A stretch of DNA of 64,000 bases from positions 2,480,001 through 2,544,000 of the forward strand of contig OX393579.1 in assembly GCA_947652605.1 (NCBI GenBank), written 5' to 3'. Positions within the stretch are counted from its first letter, which is position 1. Every line of letters begins with the position of its first letter. Below the pieces are notes generated by a model, which was not told the DNA's origin, did no database searches, and saw nothing but the letters and a program-made list of their open reading frames with translations. Position numbers and translations under genes: made by a program. The DNA is from Elmis aenea (Eukaryota > Arthropoda > Insecta > Coleoptera > Elmidae). Positions 13,301 to 22,650 of this stretch are shown here, one piece after another.

Positions 13301-15007
13301 CAGTGCATTTGTTTTTCCATTCTCGCGTTTCAAAACATTAAATGAGAGTACCTACACTAGCGTGTTATATTCGATCAACCAAGCCATGAAATTTATATAC
13401 AAAGTTTGAATAGTGACTGCCGATATATCTTTAACTTTGAAGGTGATTGACAACAGCGCGAGTGGCTTTGGAAGTATTGATTGAGTTTTAAACTGGTGGT
13501 GTTTAATGTATAGGTATCAACCTTTTTTTTTGGTGAGGGATTTTGTAGATGTACTACATCCAAACATTGTTTCGATGTCAAACAGGATTTAATTTAAACT
13601 TTAATTTCGTAAAAATGCAGTTGAAGATTTTTACAGATTTTCATGTACTACCAGTCTGCATGCACTTTTTAAATTTTTAAATCTAAAACTTGCACAGAAC
13701 AATTAAAAATAATAGATGCAGCCCGGATTTTTGTTTGTTAATATTGCAGAACGCCTACCAAGATCCTGCACAACTTTCTTGATGATTATTCAACACGTAA
13801 ATCTTGCGTGTAAAGGATTTGCTAATTTAATTAAAGCTTAATTATTAACTACTTGTATCGTTTTGATAATTATAGAGCATGTCGAAACGATAATACCTTA
13901 GGTCGTAAATACAGGCTCCAAGAAACCTAACTTTATAGGATTTTGCGAGTTGAAAATACTTCTAACATAATTCATATCTACTGTATTATTTATTTAATGA
14001 TATGCAGTAGTCAGGTATTTTTTTTTGCTTTCTTTTGACGTGCCCTAATATTTATCATAATTAAAATAAAGTTAATTTGCAAAGCTATGCACGCAACCCA
14101 TTAGAAGGTGCTTATAAATCGGTGGACAATTTTAACATATTGTTATTTCTGCACGTGTCGAAAATATAATTACAAAAGTGCGCGAATGTTTTAAGGTGAT
14201 TTGCAAAAGTATACCTTGAAGAAATGGTATTTAAAAAAAGCTGCTGACAAAAGTCTCTGTATTAATTTTAACATTTTTATTCTGTTCCTTACTTATTCAT
14301 ATTAGTACTTAAATTTTGTAAGGATCTATGTAAAAAAGAATGCTTTGTAAATGAAGACCCCCCCCCACAATCCATACTCACCTTGTATTTTGAGAGCATC
14401 TGTTATTACTTTATAATATTGTAAGTCTTATATTTTTTTTACTGTAGGTTGAGGTAAAAGTAATAATTGTAGCTCCCCTACCTTTAACAGCTTATATTTT
14501 TTTTTTACAAACTTGAGCAAAACTTAATAGCCAAATGTCCCCAATATTTTCAATTAACATAAAACTGATCTCAAGTTTTATTATTTTCGTACAACGGTTC
14601 ATCTGTAACTTTGATGCTTTTTGCTTGTAATAAGTAAATCAAACTTTATTTCTTTTATGCAGGTTTCTAATAAATGTAACTGGTATGTAGGTGTCAATAT
14701 ATTTCTTCTTTGGTGGTCTATTGTATTCTTCTTACTTGCGAACGAACAGCTAATTTTATGAATCAGTGAACTGATCTGCTCTGGTAAATGAGTTTCGTGA
14801 AACTATTGTTTTTTCACCTTAAATTCAATTTAAAGTATTACGGTTTGATGTTCCTTTCGTTGAGGACTTTTGTATTTGATGTTGTGTTTGCGGGACAAAC
14901 TCAATAGCAGTAATATACGTAATTATTTTGTCGATGACTGAATTAATGATCTGAAAAGAAAGACTAAATCTGTTACTTTATTAGTAATTCCTAATCTTTA
15001 AAATTTG
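10331..15007. other. AT-rich non-coding stretch
   Basis: No exon or RNA gene could be supported. Possible transposon ends face each other near 12410 (CATCCTGTATATT) and 12640 (CTATACAGAGTGTTTCG), which would make a ~240 bp TIR element, but I could not confirm it. A run of nine or ten C residues occurs near 14360. The rest shows nothing distinctive. Confidence 0.4.
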
Positions 15008-15760
15008 TCTGAGAGGTCCAATAGAATTGTACTCATATGTACATAGCTCCAAAAAAAAATTAGTAATGCGTAGGACATGCGTAATTAATTTTTTAATAAT
15101 TACTGTACCTTTAGCTAAGTGTGTAAATCGCTTTAAAATGTTTATTAGTCACTCTTGAGTTTTGAAATTTGCTGGAAGAGGTCTACTAGGGTCGTACTGA
15201 CATGCTCATTACATAAAAAAGTTTAATAATGCGTAGGACATGTGTAATTAAATTTTCAAAATTATTGTGGTTTTAATTAAAATATTTAAAACACTATAAC
15301 ATTTTTATTAGTCGTTTCTAAGTTCTGAAATTTGCTGGAGATGTGTAATAGGTTTGTACTGATATGTGCATGTCATCAAAAAAATTTATTAATGCGTAGG
15401 ACATGCGTAATTAATTTTTTAATAATTACTGTAGGTACCTTTAGCCAAGTGTGTAAATCGCTTTAAAATGTTTATTAGTCACTCCTAAGTTTTGAAATTT
15501 GCTGGAAAAGGTCTACTAGGGTCGTACTGACATGCTCATTACATAAAAAAAAGTTTAATAATGCGCAGGACATGAGTGTAATTAAATTTTTAAAATTATT
15601 GTGGTTTTAATTAAAATATTTAAAACGCTATAACATTTTTATTAGTCGTTTCTAAGTTCTGAAATTTGCTGGAGATGTCTAATAGGTTTGTACTGATATG
15701 TGCATGTCCTCAAGAAAAATTATTAATGCGTAGGACATGCGTAATTAATTCTATAGTCTC
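15008..15760 (+). repeat. Tandem array of ~165 bp monomers in A-B dimers
   Basis: The motif ATGCGTAGGACATG recurs near 15066, 15230, 15392, 15562 (with CGCAGG) and 15726, giving monomers of 162-170 bp. Alternate monomers match best: one type has GGTCTACTAGGGTCGTACTG, the other has CTAATAGGTTTGTACTGAT. The true period is therefore a dimer of about 330 bp. The core TAGGACATGC is shared with the unrelated-looking ~315 bp array at 8.8 and 32.6 kb. Confidence 0.85.
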
Positions 15761-15876
15761 TTAATTTAGCAGTTATCAATTTATCTTAAGCTGCCTTCAC
15801 TAATTGTAATTACTTTTGAATATTAAAAATTGTAGTTGAAATGTATGATTATTTCTAATGTATATTCTTTTTACAG

Positions 15877-15978
15877 ATGTACTTCAGCCGTGTTGGAAGT
15901 CAAAGCTTTTCGTCGTTGTCGTCCCATCAGCCGTCTGCTCAGAAATCTTCAGGGAATGGTTTGGAACTCTTACTGTAA
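15877..15978 (+). CDS. Candidate serine-rich exon, unknown gene
   Basis: A good acceptor (TTCTTTTTACAG) precedes this segment. The frame beginning at the exon edge reads MYFSRVGSQSFSSLSSHQPS and continues ser-rich to a TAA at 15976-15978, with an AATAAA at 16037-16042, so it could be an alternative last exon. If it instead splices at GAATG|GTTTGG (15958), its phase does not fit the next exon at 17092 in this frame, although a second open frame would fit. The serine-rich composition suits the disordered linker of MICAL proteins. I cannot decide which reading, if any, is used. Confidence 0.3.
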   Translation: MYFSRVGSQSFSSLSSHQPSAQKSSGNGLELLL

Positions 15979-17091
15979 TTTAACGTACGTGTACAAGGTA
16001 CCAGTCATGGTTTAGAGAGGAAGAAGCTTTCTTGCTAATAAACATTGAAGGTAATATTTATATTGTTTTTTAACTAATGGTGTTGAATTTCTAAGCTTTA
16101 AGTACCATAACTACCCCTAAACTTGCTTGCAAATTAGGGCAAAACCAGGGATGGGAAGTCGGAAGAATAATAGACGACTTCTGAGTCGGTATTTTGTTAA
16201 ATCGACTTCAACTTCCAATATTTTCATTTACGTTTGTTTAAAAAAAAAAATCAGTTAACGTTATTTTGTTTTCGTTGTGTTCATATTCTTGATAAAACTG
16301 AATCGAAGAGTAGGTAGTGGATAGTTTTTCCGACTCTTCTTTCCTGCAGTGAGTGGAGCCCTGAAGCACCACTATAGTTATTGGATCTGTTCGCCCTAAT
16401 AATTGTTTTTCGATTTTAAAGTTCGGGAACTCATTTAAAAAGTACATTTTTACATGATAGTGTGTGTAAGGATTTTTGGGTCATCTCTGTTATTATCATA
16501 TGTAATCCCATTAAATTTGGACGAGCCTGTACATGGTACTGTATTCAGAATTAATTATTTTTTGGTGAGTAACGAGTACTATCAATCAAAACTTTCCTGT
16601 TTATTTTCATTCGAAAAAATATTGAAGTTCAGAAACATTTTTGTTTTACTAAAATATTAATGTGGAAACAATAATTACTATCTCTTGAACAAAATAAGTT
16701 ACTCGTATGAATAAGCTAAATTTAAAATCACTTATCTCCTGTTCAAAGGATTTCTAGTCAAAATGCAATAACACTTTTAAGATATGGCCTCTTCATCAGT
16801 TGTCATTGCCAATAAAAACAAGATCAAAATTCTTAATTGAATTATGTGCATTAAAAAATGCACTACAGTATTGTACATAGAAACTTTGAGAGAAACTTGA
16901 GAGAAACTTGAGGACTCCAGCAATTTTATTTTCCAATTGGGAACCCAATAACAATTTTTGCTTTTGAATTCAAAATTGTCATCTCTATATCAAAATTAAA
17001 TAGACTAAGGTACCATGCCCTGTTAGTATATCCGTGTCCATCCATTTATTATAAATTTTGACTGTAATCTAATATGGTACAATTTTTGCAG
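15979..17091. other. Intron-like AT-rich stretch
   Basis: This lies upstream of the first recognised MICAL exon. I see no repeat family or exon in it. The open frames near 16.3-16.6 kb are AT-rich and unrecognised. Confidence 0.4.
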
Positions 17092-18441
17092 CAACACTCC
17101 CGAAAACTGTCCGGCCGGCCTAGAAAAACAAAGAAGGCACCTTTACCACCAAGCTCTACATCAACTCCCTATGTTACTCAAAGACAGGAAAAATCAGTGT
17201 ATCCAGATGTGTTATCCATTAGCAGTATTCACAGTAGAGATACGAAAACGACAATAGACAATTTGGAAATAACCGACACCGAGGGCAATGAATGGGAAAA
17301 TGAAAAAATTGTCAAGGACGAAGCCAATAGGAACAGGCAAAGCCAAGCAATACGAAGTAGGTTTTTCCATCAAGTTAAAAAAAAAACTTCTTGATTTATT
17401 TATTAAATCATATTTGTTATGTTTTTTCATTAACTTAAAGACTTGTGATTTATTTAAATCATACTAATTATGTTTTTCCATTAACTTAAAGTCTCGTCAT
17501 TTATTTAATTCATACCAATTATGTTTTTCCATTAACTTTAAGTGTCGTGATTTATTTGTCGTACCAATAATGTTTTTCCATTAACCTAAAGTCTCCTGAT
17601 TTACTCAAACCATATTAATAAGGTTTTTCTATTAACTAATTAACTTGAATTTTTTTTTGTGTAGGTCCTACATCAAGTGAAAACTCATCCAGTTTATCAG
17701 CGCCGGACAAAAGCACGTTTGGCAAATGCAAAAGACGTAAAGGACTTGCTCCAACTCGCCCTATTTCTCAAAAAAGAACGATAAAACCCCTTCCGGTCAC
17801 CGAAATTAAATACGAACTGGAACATATCGAGATTCAACAGCAAGGACTAGAAAAACAGGGCGTACGCTTGGAACAAATCATCAGGGAAAAAAGCGAAGGA
17901 CCTAATGTCGATTTGAATGCATCGTTACAACCCGATGTGGAGGATTTAGTTTTGCAGTTGTTCGAGTTGGTTAACGAGAAAAATGATTTATTCAGAAGAC
18001 AGGCCGAGCTGATGTACCTGTAAGTAAATTTACCCCCTCCCATTGAGAAGTTGTTGTTGATTGATTTTTTATTTAAGGCGCAGGCAGCAGTCTAGAAGAA
18101 GAATATGCCGACTTGGAATATCAAATCAGGTGTTTGATGCTTTAGCCCGAAGCCCCGAAGCCAATAAAACGGACACCGACAAAGCGAAAGAAGAACTGAT
18201 CAACAGGTTGATGGAGGTTGTGGAGAGACGCAACGAGATGGTGGAATGCTTAGAAATGGACCGCCTTTGCGAGGCAGAGGAAGACGACAGCATCAACGTC
18301 CAGCTCAATTTATTCACTTCCAAACGTGAGGAGAAAATGACCCCGAAAGAGTCGAAGAAAGAAAAGAAGAAACACAAGAAAGAAAAGAAAATCAAGCGAA
18401 AGGTATACAATGTTGATGTTGACAAATATATCGATGTGTGA
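17092..18441 (+). CDS. Mical: MICAL-family protein, C-terminal exons with bMERB domain
   Basis: Three exons join in phase: 17092-17356 (donor GTAGGT), 17665-18019 (donor GTAAGT) and 18078-18441, giving 327 residues to a TGA. The first exon is basic and Ser/Thr-rich (SGRPRKTKKAPLPPSS). The second and third match the bMERB domain of MICAL proteins: YELEHIEIQQQGLEKQG, DVEDLVLQLFELVNEKND, FRRQAELMYL, RRQQ, then PEANKTDTDKAKEELINRL and VVERRNEMVECLEMDRL. This helical domain binds Rab GTPases, and full-length MICAL is an actin-oxidising monooxygenase. The catalytic, CH and LIM parts are not in this window, so the gene extends upstream over long introns. A lysine-rich tail (KKEKKKHKKEKK) follows. 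A possible last intron, 18403-18475, would swap the final residues for KKKKFNIF and a TAA at 18502. Between 18091 and 18153 the conserved text LEEEYADLEYQIRCLM appears only in another frame (see findings). MICAL versus MICAL-like is not settled. The gene symbol is a best guess. Confidence 0.75.
17357..17645 (+). repeat. ~50 bp tandem repeats inside a MICAL intron
   Basis: About six diverged copies are arranged head to tail, each with TTTTTCCATTAACTTAAAGT followed by GATTTATTTAAATCATA-like text. The first copy begins at the splice donor and the last ends just before the pyrimidine tract and acceptor at 17664. The intron therefore consists almost entirely of the repeat. Confidence 0.8.
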
Positions 18442-18770
18442 GTCTTCTGTGCCTACTTTGCCTGTTAAAGAAAAGAAAAAGAAGAAGTTCAATATATTTT
18501 AAAAGCAATTGCCAACTTACCTATTTTATTATTTCCATGTTGAATGCCACATCGGATTTTCAATGTAAAATCGCTGTACTGTTTTATTTTAATTGTTTGT
18601 AATTTTAAGACAAAACTTGTGATTTTTGTGTACTGTTTATCGTATGAATTTAAGTTTTTTTTATTAAAGGATGTATGCATATGATTTTCGTATACCTATT
18701 ATAAATACTTCCATTTGATTTGACCTGACCGTTTTAATGTAAGAACAAAGTTAAATCATTTAAAATAAAT
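18442..18770 (+). other. Probable MICAL 3' UTR with poly(A) signals
   Basis: This follows the stop codon of the MICAL exon. A variant signal ATTAAA lies at 18663-18668 and a canonical AATAAA at 18764-18769. No other gene feature is visible. Confidence 0.45.
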
Positions 18771-18994
18771 CTTAATTGCTTACCACTTTATGAAGTGTTT
18801 TAAAAAGTTTTTAATTGTTGGAATCATTTAATCATTGTTTATGTCAAGTCTAGTAAACAAGTAACTGTTTGAAATTAAGAAATTGCTGGGTGTTAAAAAT
18901 AAATTAATAGTCCAATTTTTGGCCCCCACGTTAACTTGTTTTTTTTTAAATTCTTTTATTATTAATTTATTACGAATTATCTCGCTCTCTCCAG

Positions 18995-19126
18995 AAATCA
19001 CCCCACGCACCACTTACTTTGGAGACCACTGCACTAGAAGCTGTAATACAAAATTAAATGATAATTTAGAAAATGCACATCCAGCTGAACACAATAGGAC
19101 CCAAAGAAGCAGAGGCAAAGAAACAG
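18995..19126 (+). CDS. Candidate cassette exon after the MICAL stop
   Basis: This 132 bp segment is flanked by a strong acceptor (CTCGCTCTCTCCAG) and a consensus donor (CAG|GTAAAT). It is open in one frame: ITPRTTYFGDHCTRSCNTKL continuing through LNDNLENAHPAEHNRTQRS to GKET. It enters and leaves in phase 1, so it can be skipped without changing frame. Exon 17092-17356 also ends in phase 1, and the candidate terminal exon at 22507 begins in phase 1. These could make a MICAL isoform without the bMERB domain. It could equally belong to another + strand gene. The peptide is not recognised. Confidence 0.4.
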
Positions 19127-19779
19127 GTAAATTTTTAAATGTTCCTAATACAGTACAGTCTGCACTTTTCTCTTAAAAATGGTAAAATCGTAATATAACT
19201 ATACGGGGCATAAGTAACGTACGACATATGTAGTACAGAAACTGGTGAAAAATAGTTGTGTAGTTCTTCAAAGTTTTCAAAAATTATACTTATAAATTGT
19301 AAACATATTTTATCATTTTATAGTTATATACATGCAGGCTCTATCAGAGGGGAGGGGGGCAAAAGAGGCTGATGCCCCGGGCCTCACAAATTTAGGTGCA
19401 TCACAATGTTTAACTCAATCTTTAAAAAACCGTACGATTTTCAAAAAAGCGGCATCCTCAGTATGAACTGGGTCGGATTTTAAAACGATTCAAGAGGCGT
19501 GGACCTGTTTTTCGAATCTCAGTGCTGTTATCTGCAAGTGTAGGGAGTTGCCCTACATTTGTGGCCGCAGGAAATTTTACCAAAAAAATAAGAAAAAGGA
19601 ATGAGTTATGAATTTTTTGTGAGCCGAGACGTTTTTCTTTTCCGAGCGTTCAAGATAATTTGAAAAACTATGCGATGCCCTACTCGCCGCAAAGGATGCG
19701 TGCATTAATAAATAAAACAATAACTAATCCACCAAACTATCAAATTGCTAAGCAATTTATCAAAACACTTGCTAATAAT
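19127..19779. other. Non-coding stretch with transposon-like GC-rich end
   Basis: Near 19336-19420 the text CAGGCTCTATCAGAGGGG, then GATGCCCCGGGCCTC, stands out from the AT-rich background. It resembles the GC-rich ends of non-autonomous DNA elements, and comparable text occurs near 45.64, 50.7 and 60.77 kb. No target-site duplication was found. Confidence 0.35.
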
Positions 19780-20750
19780 TTTTAGAGAACTAATCTAAGA
19801 TAATTGTAACAGAAATTTATTTATAAACATTCAAGGCAATGTGTGTAGAAGAAGACAAATCAATCGTGTAACAAGTATAGAATTGGATACACGTCAAAAA
19901 TGGCTGCTAGAATTTTATTCAAACGTTGCTAAATTTTTCGCTTCTGCAAGCACCCAAAGAATCTATAATTAAACTACACTTAGTGGAATGGATGGGCAAA
20001 GTCGTAAAAAAGTTGTTTGAACATTGTATTATATTAAATTAAGCGAAATTTTCATTTTCTGATTGACGTATTACCATATACGTTATCTAAAACATGACGC
20101 GCCGGATCGTAGAGAACTAATCAAGTGAATATGCGTTTTCGTGTAGGTTCATTCAACGCAAAATTTGTTTAACAAGAAGAAAATTGATAGTTTAACAAGT
20201 TAAACGATTGTGTGTGTCCACTTTAAAAATAATCAAAGATAGGTACTTACATTTGACTCTAAGAACGGTCCGCGTTACTATTTTTTTCGCTTCGACAAGC
20301 ATTTATAACTATAATTAAACTATACGTAGTGGAATGGATGAAAATAGGCGTAAAGTAGTTGATTAAAAATTGTATATATTAAATTAAAGTTTATTTTGTG
20401 ATTCATGCATTACCACATGATGCGCGATTTGCGCTTTATCTATAGAGAAGTGATCTAAGTGCATTCATGTGTTAATTATCGTGTAGGTTAAAATGTAATA
20501 AACATTTAAGGTAATTGTTGTTAATTTGTTTAGCAAAGGGGACATTAATAGTGTAATAAGTTTGGGAATTGTGTCTACCCTAAAAATAATCAAAGATTTT
20601 TTAAACTGACTTGAAAAACGGCTTATTTAGCAAATTTTTTGGCTTCTGCGGCCCTCCAAAAAATCTATAATCAAACTATACTTCTATACTTAGTGGAGTT
20701 GATGAGAAAAAAATGTAAAAAGAATGTGTTTAAAAGTTGTAAATGTATTT
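19780..20750 (+). repeat. Diverged ~350 bp tandem repeat, about 3 copies
   Basis: The phrase AATTAAACTACACTTAGTGG followed by AATGGATG recurs near 19967, 20312 and 20667 (the last with a small insertion), a spacing of 345-355 bp. Other shared phrases in order are AGAGAACTAATCTAAG, AATCAAAGAT and TTCGCTTCTGCAAGC. The copies differ substantially, so the array is old. Confidence 0.7.
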
Positions 20751-20814
20751 TTAAAATTTCAAACGTTCGAAACTATAAGGATAAATATACCAAATAACGC
20801 CACGCAATCACTAA

Positions 20815-20885
20815 GCCGTCGTGGCGTAGTTGCTCAGGTTACTGCTTCGCATGTGAGGTATCACATGTTCGAATCCAGTTGTCCC
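20815..20885 (+). ncRNA. tRNA-Ala(CGC)-like sequence, probably SINE or relic
   Basis: The segment has an A-box-like TGGCGTAGTTGCTCAGG, an anticodon-arm-like CTGCTTCGCATGTGAGG (loop TTCGCAT, the CGC anticodon context of tRNA-Ala) and a B box GTTCGAATCC at 20867-20876. The 5' and 3' ends do not form a seven-pair acceptor stem and no CCA-adjacent stem is intact, so it is unlikely to be a functional tRNA. It more likely promotes, or once promoted, a tRNA-derived SINE. Confidence 0.5.
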
Positions 20886-20970
20886 CAAGCGTAAAAATAC
20901 GCTTGGGGACGGGGGGGTTTTACAAAAAGTTTTTTTGTATCGTCGGAGTCGGCCGGAAACGCCGACTCCG
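20881..20970. repeat. Two perfect GC-rich hairpins
   Basis: The first hairpin pairs GTCCCCAAGCGTA (20881-20893) with TACGCTTGGGGAC (20898-20910) over a four-A loop. The second pairs CGGAGTCGGC (20944-20953) with GCCGACTCCG (20961-20970) over a seven-base loop. A T-rich tract lies between them. The 3' end of the tRNA-like segment overlaps the first stem. The regularity in otherwise AT-rich DNA suggests structured RNA or a transposon subterminal region. Confidence 0.8.
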
Positions 20971-20989
20971 AGCGGGCCCCCATAACATG

Positions 20990-21045
20990 GCTGATACGCA
21001 CGTACCAGGATTCGAACCGAATCCAGTACGCTGTCAGGTCCAGAC
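20990..21045 (-). other. Second tRNA-like B box, opposite strand
   Basis: On the minus strand GGTTCGAATCC (21018-21008) is a perfect B box set in a near-hairpin GTACTGGATTC/GAATCCTGGTAC. No convincing A box or complete tRNA fold accompanies it. It faces the tRNA-like segment at 20815 with the two GC-rich hairpins between them. Confidence 0.35.
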
Positions 21046-22079
21046 TATAATTAGCGAAAACTATAGAATTGACAAGACACATACCATACACCCATGGACT
21101 CCCGCGATTAAGTTATTGTTTTAAACTCGCATATAAGCAAGCTCATTATCAATTAGAGGTGACCGATGACGACACACATTCCTCATCCTTCCTTATCAGT
21201 TCACAGTTCAGTTTGATATCAATTATCGGACGGAACAGGTCGTTCTCTGCTAATACGTATTTATTCAATCGTGTGTAATACTAGGTTATAGTGTATTAAT
21301 TAATAATTATTGTGTTAAATGTTTGTTTTAAACAAATTAAAATCTGTGGATGCATAGGAGCTGCAGTTTAAGAAGGTAAAATTGTTTTGATAAATCGCCT
21401 TTTTGGTGTATTTGTGTCCAATACCCCAGCACTTGTTGCTTTGCGTAGCAACTATAGTTTGTTTAAATGTTCAACTTTAAAATAAAATTTGAACAAATTG
21501 TCAATGTTACTATTAATATTATGTGTATGAATCTAAACGTTTTTTCATTTTGTTCGACTTATAAAGAAAGTCCCCCTTTCAAGTAAATATGAGGATTATT
21601 TTGGCGGCAATACCAACGAATGAATGTGCGAATTTGAACTTAATTGACTGTTAACCTAAAATTGCATTAAATATGTTGTAATCGATTTATTCATAATAGC
21701 ATTTTATAAGGTAAAACAGGTATTTGTTGATATCAATACATTTATTCCTGCTAGCAAAAAATGAACGTATTGTTTGAAGTTGGATTTTTAAACGATACCC
21801 ATTTTTAGTTATTAAATAATTTAATTTGACCTGTACATATTATAACCCAATAAGTATGTGATTAATAAGAAATCAACACATTTTTTAATTGTACTAATAA
21901 TTGCAATCGTGTCGACTTTTCCTTGATGAAGAGATACAAATTTGTATAATAGCGTTGTTACTTCTTGAGTTTCTTTTTATTTTGGTGCCAATGCACCTTT
22001 GTTTACGGATAAAATAATTTACTTTTATCTGTAACAACTTTGTAAAATCATTTATTTAACAATGTTCTTTAATTCTCAG
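21046..22079. other. Non-coding stretch
   Basis: I see no recognisable gene. The first 250 bases have a more even base composition (for example GACCGATGACGACACACATT) and may belong to the same mobile element as the tRNA-like cluster. The rest is AT-rich without features. Confidence 0.35.
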
Positions 22080-22156
22080 ATGTTTGCTATCCGTTAGCGA
22101 AGAGATGACCACACCCACCCTCTTCTGGATTACTTTACAGCTATATCAAACCCGAG
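22080..22156 (+). CDS. Weak candidate exon or UTR exon
   Basis: An acceptor (TTAATTCTCAG) and a donor (CCCGAG|GTATGT) bound 77 bp. Only one frame is open: LLSVSEEMTTPTLFWITLQL. It would enter in phase 2 and leave in phase 1, matching the entry of the exon at 22507 but not the exit of the exon at 19126. It may be non-coding. Confidence 0.25.
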
Positions 22157-22506
22157 GTATGTAAACAATTGTATTTATAAAAAGAAATTGCATATGAATT
22201 TGAAGAGCATTTTGTTCAATACCGATTCTTACAATATTTACCGGTTTTGCGTACATCGCTTTTTAGGCCCCCTTTGTTTTGATTTAATCGTTTTCCAAGT
22301 CTACAAAACAAATGTATTTTCAATTGTTTGATGTGATTCGTTGTTCAACAGAAATGAATGTAATTAAACTTTGCAAGCACATAACTTTTCAATAATTTTA
22401 TTAGACCCACTTGTGAATAAATAAAATTTAATGCCACCTTTTGGCTAGCGTATTAATGTGCCTTACATTATTGTTTTTGTAAAATTACTTTTTATGATTG
22501 TTTCAG

Positions 22507-22586
22507 AATCTTCATCAGGTACTTTTACATCTCCTTGGAGCAGCTCAGCTACAGGAAGACTGTATGTGAACAACTCCTCCTTTTAA
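22507..22586 (+). CDS. Candidate terminal exon, Ser-rich tail
   Basis: After the acceptor TGATTGTTTCAG, the phase-1 frame reads ESSSGTFTSPWSSSATGRLY then VNNSSF and a TAA at 22584-22586. It fits in phase with the candidate exon at 18995-19126 and also with the MICAL exon ending at 17356. Composition and the clean acceptor suggest a real last exon. No canonical AATAAA is seen directly downstream before the satellite, although AATTAAG and TATTAAA occur. Confidence 0.35.
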
Positions 22587-22650
22587 TGTGGAATTAAGTT
22601 TCTTCCTTATAACTCAATGCATAGGTGATTTTGCTTTTTAAAATTATTTA

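Noticed and set aside
14355..14370. Poly-C run as a quadruplex or i-motif signal
   Set aside because: It is a single homopolymer of about nine or ten C without further tracts. Such a run can be chance or a sequencing artefact.
20815..20885. Functional tRNA-Ala gene
   Set aside because: A and B boxes and the anticodon arm are present, but the acceptor stem does not pair and the D-arm is irregular.
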